A stretch of 64,000 nucleotides of DNA from Myxococcales bacterium (GTDB lineage: Bacteria; Myxococcota_A; Polyangia; Polyangiales; JAFGIB01), in the NCBI GenBank assembly GCA_029880325.1, contig JAOUOP010000022.1, positions 1 to 64,000 on the forward strand, in the 5' to 3' direction. This document shows, piece by piece, positions 53,736-62,506 of this stretch. Numbering within the stretch: position 1 is the stretch's first letter; every line of letters begins with the position of its first letter. Below the pieces are notes generated by a model. That model had not been told where the DNA came from and searched no databases. It saw only the letters and a list, made by a program, of their open reading frames with translations. The position numbers and the translations under genes are program-made.

Positions 53736-55289
53736 CTACTCGCCGAACTGCCAGCAGGTGTTGGTGGCACCGATCAGGCTGAGCACGCCATTGTCCAGGG
53801 CGCCGGCCGGGTAGGAGAAGGCGAACTGGTAGCACATCTCCGCGTTGGTCGACTGGCCGAAGGCCACGAATGCGCCGGTGTCGTTGTTGTAGGTGCAGGT
53901 CGACTTGATCACGTCGTTGGGCTGCAGCACCAGCGCCGGCTCGAGCATGTAGTGCACCTGGTAGTCGAACTGGAAGGGCTGGTCGAAGACCGTATCCCAG
54001 GTCGTGCTGCCGACGCGCTGCACCTCGGAGCGCATGTTGATGCCGATGGTGTGCAGGTGCGGCAGGAAGCCCACGATGGTGATCGGAGCGGCCGAGTCGT
54101 TGATGCAGGTGCCGTCAAACTCGTTGATGCCCGCGCCCATGGTCAGATTCTCGGTGCCGAGCCAGGTCAGGCCGCCCACGTTCGGACGCGAGCCGGCGGG
54201 CACGGTGCAGATCTGGACCTTGGTGGCGTCGGGCTGCGGCACCGATGTGGTGTTGTACATGTGCCACTGGATCATGATCTTGCGATCCTGGTTGGGGAGT
54301 TCCAGACCCATGTTGTCAGGCAGCACGAAGTTGCAGCCGCCCACGGCCCAGCCGGCGATCAGCTCGGCGCCAGCGCCCAGGGTGGTGCCGGTGACGAACT
54401 GGTTGACCGTGCCGTGGCCCGCCGCCGTGGTGTAGCCGAAGGCCAGCCAGTGGTGCAGCACCTGCAGATTGTCGAAGTCAGCGCCGAAACGGGTGGCGAT
54501 GCTGCCGCTGGGCCACGGTACGTCGTAGATGAACTCGTGGTAGGACTCGCCGGCCGAAACCGGGAAGGGTGAGGTGTCGGTGGGCGAGCTGATGCCGTGG
54601 ACCGGGAACTCCCAGCAGGTCTCGCCGGGCAGCGCGACCAGCGGATCGTAGGCGGTGGGATCGGTCTCGCACTCGGTGGTCTTCACGCCCGTGCCGTTGC
54701 CGCTTTGATCGTTGTTCATCATGGTGGGGTCATCCACGGGCTCGTCAATCAGGCAGGTGGCGTCGCTGGCGCCGCCTGCGACGGCGCCGTTTTGGAGCCA
54801 GCTGTTGAGCGCGGCCAGGTCGTCGGGTTCGAGCGGTGCGCCCTGGGGCATGGTGCCGTCGTTGACGCGGATCTCGGCGACCTTGTAGATGGGGGTACTC
54901 GGGTCGAGGCCGTTTTGGCTGGCGTAGAAGGGTGAGGGTTTATGCCAGTCCTCTGGGCTGGCGAGCGTGACGGCGCCGCCCACCGGAGTTGCGCCGTGGC
55001 AGGTCTGGCAGCGGTCGGCAAGCACCGGGGCCACGTCGCAGGGGAACGGCGTGCCCGACTGGGTGATGGTCGTGGTTGTCGTGGTGGTCGGGACTTGGTT
55101 GACAGTGGGGTCGTTGGTGACAGGACCCACCGTCGTGGGCCCGGCCCCGCCGGTGCCTGTGTTGATGGGAGCCGTGCCGACCGGCCCGCGACCCTCGGGC
55201 GCCGGCTCGGCGCAGCCGGCCGCGATCAGCAGCAGAGAAGCCGCGAGTGCCGCCGCACCCGGGCGTGATGACCTTTTAACTCGAACCAT
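53736..55289 (-). CDS. Copper type II monooxygenase-like lipoprotein with cytochrome c motif
   Basis: 517 residues from ATG 55289. Lipobox LIAAGC (Cys26), a long Thr/Pro/Gly linker, then CDVAPVLADRCQTCHG at about 84-99 with the heme c motif CQTCH. Later segments HHWLAFGY, IMIQWHMYN and LPHLHTIGINM have the paired His and Met pattern of peptidylglycine alpha-hydroxylating monooxygenase-type (ascorbate-dependent) copper domains. The copper-binding His residues seem retained, but the electron donor may be the fused heme rather than ascorbate. Members are frequent in myxobacteria with unknown substrates. Confidence 0.75.
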   Translation of the reverse strand: MVRVKRSSRPGAAALAASLLLIAAGCAEPAPEGRGPVGTAPINTGTGGAGPTTVGPVTNDPTVNQVPTTTTTTTITQSGTPFPCDVAPVLADRCQTCHGATPVGGAVTLASPEDWHKPSPFYASQNGLDPSTPIYKVAEIRVNDGTMPQGAPLEPDDLAALNSWLQNGAVAGGASDATCLIDEPVDDPTMMNNDQSGNGTGVKTTECETDPTAYDPLVALPGETCWEFPVHGISSPTDTSPFPVSAGESYHEFIYDVPWPSGSIATRFGADFDNLQVLHHWLAFGYTTAAGHGTVNQFVTGTTLGAGAELIAGWAVGGCNFVLPDNMGLELPNQDRKIMIQWHMYNTTSVPQPDATKVQICTVPAGSRPNVGGLTWLGTENLTMGAGINEFDGTCINDSAAPITIVGFLPHLHTIGINMRSEVQRVGSTTWDTVFDQPFQFDYQVHYMLEPALVLQPNDVIKSTCTYNNDTGAFVAFGQSTNAEMCYQFAFSYPAGALDNGVLSLIGATNTCWQFGE

Positions 55290-55355
55290 GGCTCACAGAC
55301 CTCCTGGCGGCACACGCGACCGCCCACGCTGGTGTCAATACCGGCGCCCGAACTC

Positions 55356-55378
55356 GTTTGCGTCACCGCAACGCAAAC
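55356..55378. promoter_or_regulatory. Palindrome GTTTGCGT-N7-ACGCAAAC
   Basis: A perfect 8-base inverted repeat with a 7-base spacer, 67 bases upstream of the minus-strand monooxygenase start and 266 bases before the ligase gene. The form suits a dimeric regulator site. Confidence 0.55.
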
Positions 55379-55514
55379 ATCCCAACGCACGGGGTTGCTA
55401 TTCCACAACCCTACATCCGTACGTAATGTGTACACTAAGCCGAAGTCTGGCTCGTACGAAAGCTCGCCGCTTGCCGAAAAGTGATATTCCGCTACGTCAG
55501 ATCGGGACATGGGA

Positions 55515-55543
55515 CTGACTGATTGCGCCAAAAGCGTTTAATC
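55515..55543 (+). promoter_or_regulatory. Candidate promoter for the CoA-ligase gene
   Basis: CTGACT (55515-55520), 17 bases, TTTAAT (55538-55543): four and five matches to the sigma-70 consensus, 101 bases before the ATG at 55644. Confidence 0.35.
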
Positions 55544-55643
55544 TGGAAAACACGGAAATGCTTCGGGCGGGCGCCAGAACTTCGGGGCTGACTCTGCCCG
55601 TGGCATGGCGGGGTGACCGCGGGGCGATGCTACCCTTGGTGCC

Positions 55644-57644
55644 ATGGACCCGGCACTGCCCATCTGGCGCCCGGACGCGCGCCGTATCGCCGATGCCCAC
55701 ATCACGCGCCTGATGGCCCGGGCGGGCGCTGTGGTCGATCCGCAGGATGGAGCTGCCGTGGCCGCGGCGGCCCGCGACTTCGTGGCCCGCTCCCAGCGCG
55801 ACATCGAGTGGTTCTGGGAGCTGGCGCTCGAGGACATGGACATGTTTTGGCAGCGCCCCTACGAGCGGCTGCTGGACGTCTCCAAAGGTCACGCCTGGGC
55901 CCAGTGGTTCATCGGCGGCCAGACCAACATCGCCGCGGCCTGCGTCGACCGCCACACCGGGGGCCCCCGCCGCCACAAGACCGCCCTGATCGCCGAGACC
56001 GAGGACGGAAGGGTGCGGCGCTTCAACTATGCCGAGCTGGCTGCGGAGGTGGGCGCGCTGGCGGCGGCCCTGCGCGAGCGTGGGGTGGGCGTGGGCGATC
56101 GGGTTGCCTGTTACATGCCGATGGTAGCCGAGGTGGTCTTCGCCATGCTGGCCACCCAGAAGCTGGGCGCCATCTTCATCCCCATCTTCAGCGGCTACGC
56201 GGCTCCGGCCGTGCGCGAACGGCTCGAAGAAGCCGGCGTGAAGCTGCTGTTTACGGCCGACGCCTCCTCGCGCCGCGGCGCGCCGGTGGCGCTCAAGGAG
56301 CAGGCCGACCGGGCGCTGGACGGGCTCAGCTGCGTGCAGCACGTGCTGGTGGTCGAGCGCGGTGCCTTTGCCGACTGCGGCCCCACGCCGCCCACCTGCC
56401 CCATGCGTGCGGGACGCGACACCTTTTATCGGGCCGCGGTCGAAGCGGCGGGCCCCGCGCCCGAGACCGTCGTCATGGATGCGCTGGCGCCGGCGCTGAT
56501 GCTCTTCACCAGCGGCACCACCGGCAAGCCCAAGGGCACCGTCCACACCCACGCCGGCTGCCTGGCCCAGATGGGCAAGGAGATCCTCTACAACTTCGAC
56601 CTGCACGACGACGACGTTTTCTGGTGGTTTTCCGACATCGGCTGGATGATGGGCCCCTGGGAGATCATCGGCTGCTTCATGCACGGCGGCAGCATCGTAA
56701 TCTTCGAGGGCGCCCCCGACTTTCCCGAGCCCGACCGGGTGTTTGACAGCGTCGAGCGCCACGGCGTCACCACCCTCGGCATCAGCCCCACGGCGGTGCG
56801 CATGTTGATGCGGGCCGGCGATCGTTGGGCCGAGGCCCACCCCATGGCCAGCCTGCGCACCCTGGGCAGCACCGGCGAGCCCTGGGATCCGGAGAGCTAC
56901 CACTGGTACTTCGAGCAGGTGGGTAAGGGACGCTGTCCCATCATCAACATCAGCGGGGGTACCGACATCGTCGGCTGTTTTCTGGCGCCGCTGCCGATCA
57001 TGGCGCTCAAGCCCGCCAGCCTGCAGAGCGCGGGGCTGGGCATGGCGGTGGACGTCTTCGATGACAGCGGCCGATCCGTAGTCGATGAGGTGGGCTACCT
57101 GGTCTGCAAGAAGCCGGCGCCCTCCATGACGCGCAGCCTGTGGAACAACGACGCCAAGTATCTCGAGACCTATTGGTCGAAGTTCCCCGAGGTCTGGAAT
57201 CACGGCGACTGGGCGCGCATCGATGCCGACGGCGACTGGTACCTCTACGGACGCGCCGACGACACCATGAAAATCGCCGGCCGCCGCGTGGGGCCCGGTG
57301 AGATCGAGGCGGCCCTGATCGAACACGAGGCGGTCAGCGAGGCCGCTGCCGTGGGGGTGCCCGACGAGCTGAAGGGCACCGAGGTGGTCTGCTTCGTGGT
57401 GTTGCATCCGGGCCATGAGGAGAGCGATGACCTGCGCGCGGCCCTGAAAAGCGCTGTGGTCGAAGCCCTGGGTAAGGTCGATCGTCCCCGCGAGGTGCTC
57501 TTTGTCGACGACCTGCCCAAGACCCGCTCGGCCAAGATCCTGCGGCGCCTGATCCAGCGGCGCTATCTGGGGGCCGAGGAGCTGGGCGACCTTTCGAGCG
57601 TCCAAAACCCCGAGGCCCTCGAGGCCATCGCCCACGCCCGCTGA
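55644..57644 (+). CDS. AMP-forming acyl/acetyl-CoA synthetase
   Basis: 666 residues from ATG 55644. ACS-type N-terminus (RDIEWFWELALEDMDMFW), P-loop LFTSGTTGKPKGTVHTHAG near 291-309, WWFSDIGWMMGPWEI, and NISGGTDIVGCF near 439. The YLYGRADDTMKIAGRRVGPGEIE hinge at about 532 and the C-terminal KTRSAKILRRLIQR carry the catalytic and acetylation-site Lys. Residues before the hinge favour acetate- or short-chain-acyl specificity. It is probably an acetyl-CoA synthetase relative; specificity is not proven. Confidence 0.85.
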   Translation: MDPALPIWRPDARRIADAHITRLMARAGAVVDPQDGAAVAAAARDFVARSQRDIEWFWELALEDMDMFWQRPYERLLDVSKGHAWAQWFIGGQTNIAAACVDRHTGGPRRHKTALIAETEDGRVRRFNYAELAAEVGALAAALRERGVGVGDRVACYMPMVAEVVFAMLATQKLGAIFIPIFSGYAAPAVRERLEEAGVKLLFTADASSRRGAPVALKEQADRALDGLSCVQHVLVVERGAFADCGPTPPTCPMRAGRDTFYRAAVEAAGPAPETVVMDALAPALMLFTSGTTGKPKGTVHTHAGCLAQMGKEILYNFDLHDDDVFWWFSDIGWMMGPWEIIGCFMHGGSIVIFEGAPDFPEPDRVFDSVERHGVTTLGISPTAVRMLMRAGDRWAEAHPMASLRTLGSTGEPWDPESYHWYFEQVGKGRCPIINISGGTDIVGCFLAPLPIMALKPASLQSAGLGMAVDVFDDSGRSVVDEVGYLVCKKPAPSMTRSLWNNDAKYLETYWSKFPEVWNHGDWARIDADGDWYLYGRADDTMKIAGRRVGPGEIEAALIEHEAVSEAAAVGVPDELKGTEVVCFVVLHPGHEESDDLRAALKSAVVEALGKVDRPREVLFVDDLPKTRSAKILRRLIQRRYLGAEELGDLSSVQNPEALEAIAHAR

Positions 57645-57680
57645 TCGCGGAGCGGCGATCGGTCTGAAACCACCGCACCT
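57645..57680. repeat. Solo end of the palindromic interspersed element
   Basis: The bases just after the ligase stop, GGAGCGGCGATCGGTCTGAA plus CCACCGCACCT, match the left end of copies A (21927) and B (33959). The middle and right end are missing; the following CCAAACGGTTCGACA is unrelated. Confidence 0.6.
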
Positions 57681-57713
57681 CCAAACGGTTCGACATTTCC
57701 CGAATGCCGTTGT

Positions 57714-57725
57714 AACCCTAGGGTT
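57714..57725. promoter_or_regulatory. 12-bp palindrome AACCCTAGGGTT
   Basis: A perfect palindrome 99 bases before the malic enzyme start, in the 179-base gap. It contains the rare CTAG tetramer. It could be an operator; no promoter boxes are clear nearby. Confidence 0.35.
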
Positions 57726-57823
57726 TCCGACAGCGCGGAACGCGAGCCCGTCGGTTCTCGAAATGGCCGGGCACGCCGTCGTCGGAGCGAAGGTCTTTCA
57801 CCCGCGAGCCAGGCAGCCCCCGC

Positions 57824-59164
57824 ATGGAACCCAAGGTCGTCCCGATCAAGAAGAGTAGCCCGCCGACCGTGAGCGACGCGGGCACCGAGCCCGTGCCCGA
57901 GCGCCAGGCCGCCCTCGACTACCACGCCCACGGTCGCCCCGGAAAGCTGGAGGTGGTTCCCACCAAGCCGGTCACCACCCAGCACGACCTGTCGCTGGCC
58001 TATTCGCCGGGCGTGGCCGAGCCCTGCCGCGAGATTCACCGCGACCGTTCCATGGTCGGCCGCTACACGGGCCGCCGCAACCTGGTGGCCGTGGTCAGCA
58101 ATGGCACGGCGGTGCTGGGGCTGGGCGACATCGGGCCCTACGCCGCCAAGCCGGTGATGGAGGGCAAGGCGGTGCTCTTCAAGCGTTTCGCCGACATCGA
58201 CGTCTTCGACATCGAGGTCGACGCCAAGGATCCGGAGCGCCTGATCGAAACCGTGGCCGCCCTGGAGCCCACCTTCGGCGGCATCAACCTGGAGGACATC
58301 AAGGCCCCCGAGTGCTTCATCGTCGAAAAGGCGCTGAAGATGCGGATGGCGATTCCGGTCTTCCACGACGACCAGCATGGCACGGCCATCATCTCCGCGG
58401 CGGCTCTGCTCAACGGCCTTACGCTGCAGCAGCGCAAGGCTGAAGAGCTGCAAGTGGTGTGTGTCGGCGCCGGCGCCTCGGCCATCGCCTGCATGGACCT
58501 GTGGATCAAGATCGGCGTGCGCCGCGAGAACATCACCATGCTCGACTCCCGCGGCATCATCCGCGATGGGCGCGCCGGTGTGGGGCCCTACAAGGCGCCG
58601 TTCGCGCGGCCTGCGGACGACCCGCGGCGCACCCTGGCCGACGCGCTCAAGGGCGCCGACGTACTCATCGGCCTGTCGTCGGGCGGCAGCGTCTCCACCG
58701 AGATGATCATGCCCATGGCCGAGCGACCGATGATCTTCGCCCTGGCCAATCCCGACCCCGAGATCCCCTACGACGACGCCCTGGCCGCACGTCCGGACGC
58801 CATTGTGGCCACCGGTCGCAGCGACTTCCCCAACCAGGTCAACAACGTGCTCGGCTTCCCCTTCATCTTCCGCGGCGCGCTCGACGTGGCCGCGACCTCG
58901 ATCAACGAGGCGATGAAGCTGGCCGCTGCGCACGCCCTGGCCGACCTGGCGCGCGAGCCGGTGCCGTCCGAGGTGGAGGCCGCCTACGGGGGCGAGAAAC
59001 TCGCGTTTGGTCCCGGCTACATCATCCCCAAGCCCTTCGATGCCCGCGTGCTGCCCTGGGTCTCCAGCGCGGTGGCCGCGGCGGCGATGGAGACGGGAGT
59101 GGCGCAGGAGCCGGTCGATCTGGAGCAGTACCGGGAGCGCCTGAGCCGCAAGGCAGGGCTTTAG
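57824..59164 (+). CDS. NAD(P)-dependent malic enzyme (oxaloacetate-decarboxylating)
   Basis: 446 residues from ATG 57824. Malic motifs: [17 protein letters not shown] near 61, [20 protein letters not shown] near 104, [20 protein letters not shown] near 182 and the NAD-binding [14 protein letters not shown] near 212, [13 protein letters not shown] near 308. It converts malate to pyruvate and CO2. It is a MaeB-like enzyme without the C-terminal phosphotransacetylase domain, as in many bacteria. The short N-terminal tail (about 35 residues) is polar and unusual. Confidence 0.9.
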   Translation: MEPKVVPIKKSSPPTVSDAGTEPVPERQAALDYHAHGRPGKLEVVPTKPVTTQHDLSLAYSPGVAEPCREIHRDRSMVGRYTGRRNLVAVVSNGTAVLGLGDIGPYAAKPVMEGKAVLFKRFADIDVFDIEVDAKDPERLIETVAALEPTFGGINLEDIKAPECFIVEKALKMRMAIPVFHDDQHGTAIISAAALLNGLTLQQRKAEELQVVCVGAGASAIACMDLWIKIGVRRENITMLDSRGIIRDGRAGVGPYKAPFARPADDPRRTLADALKGADVLIGLSSGGSVSTEMIMPMAERPMIFALANPDPEIPYDDALAARPDAIVATGRSDFPNQVNNVLGFPFIFRGALDVAATSINEAMKLAAAHALADLAREPVPSEVEAAYGGEKLAFGPGYIIPKPFDARVLPWVSSAVAAAAMETGVAQEPVDLEQYRERLSRKAGL

Positions 59165-59189
59165 AACGAGCGCTCCCTACGTTGGCGTC

Positions 59190-60293
59190 GTGGGCCAGCC
59201 GGCAGCGGATCTGATCATCGTCGGCGGCGGCGTCGCCGGGCTTGCGGCCTTCGCGGCGCTGGCAAAGGGGCAGCGCTGCCTGCTGCTCGAGCGCGAGCCC
59301 ATGCTCGCGACGCACGCTTCGGGCAAGAGCGCGGCGATTTTCAGGCCGCTGGAGGCCGACGAGACCACGGCGGCGCTTTCGGCGCGCAGTCGGCAGGGCT
59401 TCGCCGCGCTGATGCAGGACGACCCGGTGCGGCAGAGCGGGCTGATCCTGGCCAGTGCCGATGACGTTGAGCTCCACAACTGGCAGTTGCGTGGGCAGCG
59501 CCAGGGGCTCGAAGCCCAGCTGCTTGCGCCGGCCGAGCTTCGCGCGTTGTGCCCGATGGTAACCACAGGTGAAGCACTCGGAGGCGTGCTGCTGCCGGGC
59601 GGCGGGGTGATCGACACCCACGCCCTGATGCAGGCGCTGGCGGCGGCCGGGCGTGCGGCCGGCGGTGAGATTCGCACCGGGCAGGGGGTGCGGAGTCTGT
59701 GGCGGCAGGGTGCGCGCGTCTGCGGTGTCGAGCTGGACGACGGTACGCGCCTGCCGGCTCAGCAGGTGGTCTTGGCCGCCGGGGCCTGGGGGCGGCAGCT
59801 GGGCGAGAGCGCTGGCCTCGGGCTGCCGCTCGCGCCCGCGCGGCGGCATTTGGTGCAGCTACAGCTACCGGCGTCGGTGGCGTTGTCGAGTGCCGCGCCG
59901 GTGCTTTGGCGGCTCGATGATGAGCTCTACCTGCGCCCCGAGTCCGGTGGTGTGCTGGCCAGTCCCTGCGATCAGCAGCTCTTTGAGCCCTGCGACCCGC
60001 CGGTGGATGCTCGGGCGCTGGAGACCCTGGCCGACAAGCTCGCGCGCACCGCGCCGGCCCTGGCCGCGGCCCAGGTGCGCAGCCGCTGGGCCTGTCTGCG
60101 CACGTTTGCGCCCGACGCAGAGCTCGTGGTGGGACCCGATCCGCGCGTCACGGGGCTGTGCTGGTTCGCCGGGCTTGGCGGTCGTGGGATGGCGGTTTCC
60201 GTGGGCGCCGCAGAGGTGCTCGCGCAGCGCTTGGCCGGCAGTAACTCTAAGTTGGGAGCCGCGCTCGACCCGGCGCGCCTGGCCCTGGATTGA
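59190..60293 (+). CDS. FAD-dependent oxidoreductase (DAO family)
   Basis: 367 residues from GTG 59190. Dinucleotide motif DLIIVGGGVAGLAAFAALAKG at 6-26, then ATHASGKSAAIFRPLEAD and the late RPESGGVLASPCDQQ and CWFAGLGGRGMAVSVGAAEV. Related to glycine/D-amino-acid oxidases and D-arginine dehydrogenases; the substrate is not known. It ends 9 bases before the convergent cytochrome gene. Confidence 0.8.
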   Translation: MGQPAADLIIVGGGVAGLAAFAALAKGQRCLLLEREPMLATHASGKSAAIFRPLEADETTAALSARSRQGFAALMQDDPVRQSGLILASADDVELHNWQLRGQRQGLEAQLLAPAELRALCPMVTTGEALGGVLLPGGGVIDTHALMQALAAAGRAAGGEIRTGQGVRSLWRQGARVCGVELDDGTRLPAQQVVLAAGAWGRQLGESAGLGLPLAPARRHLVQLQLPASVALSSAAPVLWRLDDELYLRPESGGVLASPCDQQLFEPCDPPVDARALETLADKLARTAPALAAAQVRSRWACLRTFAPDAELVVGPDPRVTGLCWFAGLGGRGMAVSVGAAEVLAQRLAGSNSKLGAALDPARLALD

Positions 60294-60302
60294 GCGCCCC
60301 GA

Positions 60303-61106
60303 TCAGCGATCCCGAAAGCCCACCCGGGCGCGATGGTGGCAGTCGGCGCAGGTCGCCAGGAATTTCCCGTAGTGCTGGGCGCGTTCGTCCAGGCTGGTGG
60401 CGGCGCGGGCGTCGCGGGCCAGCTGTCTGAGCGACTCCACGTCGCTGGCGAAGCGCGCGTCGACCGCTTCGCCGGAGGTGGTGACGGGCGGCTCGAGGGG
60501 CGCGCGGGTCAGCGTCACCGTGCCCCGCTCCCACGCTGTCTCCGAGGGTTTGCTCAGACCCATCCACAAAAGGTCGGCGGCCAGGTCGTGGCGTTCCATG
60601 CGTTCGTCGACGCTCTCGGCCTGCTGCGGCTGGGTCGCTTCTTCCTGGCTGCGGATGTGCTCGGGGCCCTGCTTTTGCTGCAGGTGGCAGTTGCCGCAGC
60701 TGACTCCCAGCTTTGCGATGCCCTGGGCGGCGTCGGCCATGTCGGCGGCGAGCGCGACGGCCTCGGCATGCTGTTGCATCTGGCCGATCCAGTGTTTCCA
60801 GTCGGCGGGCATGGTCTCGCCGTAGTCGCGCGTGGCCAGCTCGTTGGCGAGTTCCTTGGTGCGCTGCAGGTCGCCGTCGATGAGCGCGTCGCGGGCGTCG
60901 ACCGCCAGCCAGAAGGTCAGCTGCATGTGCTCCCTTAGGTCGGGGGCCTCGGGCGGCGACGCTTCGGCACCCGAGGCGCTGGCGGCTTGCGGCGCGGGGC
61001 TCCGGGCGGGCGCCGGGCCGCTGGCCGTGCTGCAGGCGGTGAGCAGCGCGGCCAGCTGTGCCAAGGCTGGGATGGTGGTGGGCAAGTGGTGAAGGGTGGC
61101 CCTCAT
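60303..61106 (-). CDS. Diheme cytochrome c-like lipoprotein
   Basis: 267 residues from ATG 61106 (the open frame begins earlier but the signal starts here). Lipobox LLTAC (Cys25), Ala/Pro linker, then two heme c motifs CGNCH (137-141) and CADCH (near 255) separated by helical sequence. An electron-transfer protein at the periplasmic face or surface. No reductase or oxidase gene is adjacent. Confidence 0.8.
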   Translation of the reverse strand: MRATLHHLPTTIPALAQLAALLTACSTASGPAPARSPAPQAASASGAEASPPEAPDLREHMQLTFWLAVDARDALIDGDLQRTKELANELATRDYGETMPADWKHWIGQMQQHAEAVALAADMADAAQGIAKLGVSCGNCHLQQKQGPEHIRSQEEATQPQQAESVDERMERHDLAADLLWMGLSKPSETAWERGTVTLTRAPLEPPVTTSGEAVDARFASDVESLRQLARDARAATSLDERAQHYGKFLATCADCHHRARVGFRDR

Positions 61107-61180
61107 GGCGGCAACATAGGCACAGGCGCGCGGACTGGCGAGCGAGCGGCGCGATTCGGGCGCCGTGAGTGGACTGCCCA

Positions 61181-61208
61181 TTGGCGCGTACCCTTTTGGG
61201 ACTATACT
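61181..61208 (+). promoter_or_regulatory. Candidate sigma-70 promoter
   Basis: TTGGCG (61181-61186), 16 bases, TATACT (61203-61208), 38 bases before the ATG at 61247, in the divergent gap with the cytochrome gene. Confidence 0.45.
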
Positions 61209-61246
61209 GCCGAGCCTTACCGGGCAATGCTCCCGACAGGTGCCGC

Positions 61247-61684
61247 ATGTTTCAGCTACGCATTCATTCTCTACCCTTCGTCTTCGGCCTCGCAGCTTTT
61301 GTCTTTTTGCTCGCGCCGGCTTGCGGTGACGACGGCGGGGGTGGGTCCGCAGGAAGTGGCGCGCTGGATTTGAACTCGCCCGCGATGGCGCAGGCCGCCA
61401 ATTGCAGTCCCGGGCAAACCTTCACCTGCGACTGCGACAACGGCTTGCGAGGGATGCAGTTCTGCCAGGCGGACGGAACGCTGCCGGCCTGCAACTGTTC
61501 TGCGGTGGTGCCCTCCTCGGAGCAGCCGCGATTGGGGTGTGATCCCGCCGTGCACCAGAACTTGACCTGCACCTGCGACGACGGGCGTGCCGGGCTGCGC
61601 ATCTGTGGTGATGACGGCGTGCTCGGCGGCTGCAACTGCGACCTCGCCGCCGACGATGGGGGCGCCGACGACGACGCCGGCTGA
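61247..61684 (+). CDS. Small Cys-rich lipoprotein
   Basis: 145 residues from ATG 61247. Signal with lipobox LLAPAC, a Gly linker, then two repeats of about 40 residues: CSPGQTFTCDCDNG, then CQADG..CNC, and CDPAVHQNLTCTCDDG, then CGDDG..CNC. Each has five or six Cys. The end is Asp/Gly-rich. It resembles the modules of the larger lipoprotein at 36646 and is probably surface-exposed. Confidence 0.7.
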   Translation: MFQLRIHSLPFVFGLAAFVFLLAPACGDDGGGGSAGSGALDLNSPAMAQAANCSPGQTFTCDCDNGLRGMQFCQADGTLPACNCSAVVPSSEQPRLGCDPAVHQNLTCTCDDGRAGLRICGDDGVLGGCNCDLAADDGGADDDAG

Positions 61685-61694
61685 GCAAGCGCAG

Positions 61695-62384
61695 TCAGAG
61701 GATCAGGCGGTAGCCCACCGCCAGGTTCAACGTGCCCACGTTGGTGTCGCGTAGCACGTATTGCTCGACGCTGGCGGTGGCGAATTGCAGCTCGGCGAGG
61801 ATGGCGCCGGGGCCGAGAAAGAAGTCGGCGCCCAGGGCCGCGTAGCCGCCGAAGTCGGCGAAGGTCTCCTCGTTTTTGCCGAAAGGCTCGTCGCCGACGC
61901 TCGCTTCCACCGTGGTGCGCATCATGTAGTAGCGCCCGCCGGCCGCCAGGTAGGGCATCAAGAGGTCGGTCGAGAGAGGAAGGCGGTAGATCAAACCCAG
62001 CGTCAAGGCGACCTCCTGCTGGGTGAGCTTGTATTCCATGATGCCGTCGCCCGGCAGGCGCGGATCGGGTGCGGCGTTTTCGCCGTTGGTCTGGGGCTGG
62101 CTGTACTGGCCGCTGGCGAAGATACCCAGGCTATGGCCGATGGAATCGCCCAGTGGAAGCAGATAGCCCAGCTCGACTTCACCCACGAAGGAGGCACCGA
62201 ACTCGTTGAACGGTCCGCCGATGCCGCCACCGACCTTCCCTCCGAGCGTGATGCCCGCAATGGCGCGCTCTTCGAGCGGGTTTTCGAACGGAAGGAATTC
62301 GTCGTCCTCTACCGGTTCCTGGGCCAGGGCGCTCGCCGAGAGCAGACACAGAAGGCATGCGGTGGATACGCCAAAGAACTTCAT
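61695..62384 (-). CDS. Outer-membrane beta-barrel-like exported protein
   Basis: 229 residues from ATG 62384, chosen because a signal peptide starts there (MKFFGVSTACLLCLLSASALA); the longer open frame is unrelated. Alternating hydrophobic strands fill the mature part (AGITLGGKVGGGIGG, VEVELGYLLPLG, TLGLIYRLPL, YLAAGGRYYMM), and it ends LNLAVGYRLIL, typical of a barrel with an aromatic-hydrophobic C-terminus. The function is unknown. Confidence 0.7.
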   Translation of the reverse strand: MKFFGVSTACLLCLLSASALAQEPVEDDEFLPFENPLEERAIAGITLGGKVGGGIGGPFNEFGASFVGEVELGYLLPLGDSIGHSLGIFASGQYSQPQTNGENAAPDPRLPGDGIMEYKLTQQEVALTLGLIYRLPLSTDLLMPYLAAGGRYYMMRTTVEASVGDEPFGKNEETFADFGGYAALGADFFLGPGAILAELQFATASVEQYVLRDTNVGTLNLAVGYRLIL

Positions 62385-62506
62385 TTCGACAGCTCTCCTC
62401 TGGCCCGGGGTCGCGGCGTGTCCAGGACCTGTGTCGATCGTATCGCGGCCCTGCTTTGGCTGGCAACGGAACGAAGGTACGAGCCGCGCATACATCTCGC
62501 GCAGTG

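Larger units (their letters stand above)
55290..55643. other. Divergent regulatory region, relatively AT-rich
   Basis: 354 bases between the copper-protein gene and the CoA-ligase gene, richer in A/T than its surroundings (especially 55400-55560). It holds a 23-bp palindrome (55356-55378), a GTGTACAC palindrome near 55428, and a promoter-like pair. No ORF with coding character was seen. Confidence 0.55.

Noticed and set aside
55497..57635. 712-residue open frame on the minus strand
   Set aside because: Antisense to the well-supported CoA-ligase gene.
57645..57823. tRNA-like GGTTCGA sequence
   Set aside because: No cloverleaf or acceptor stem can be formed around it.
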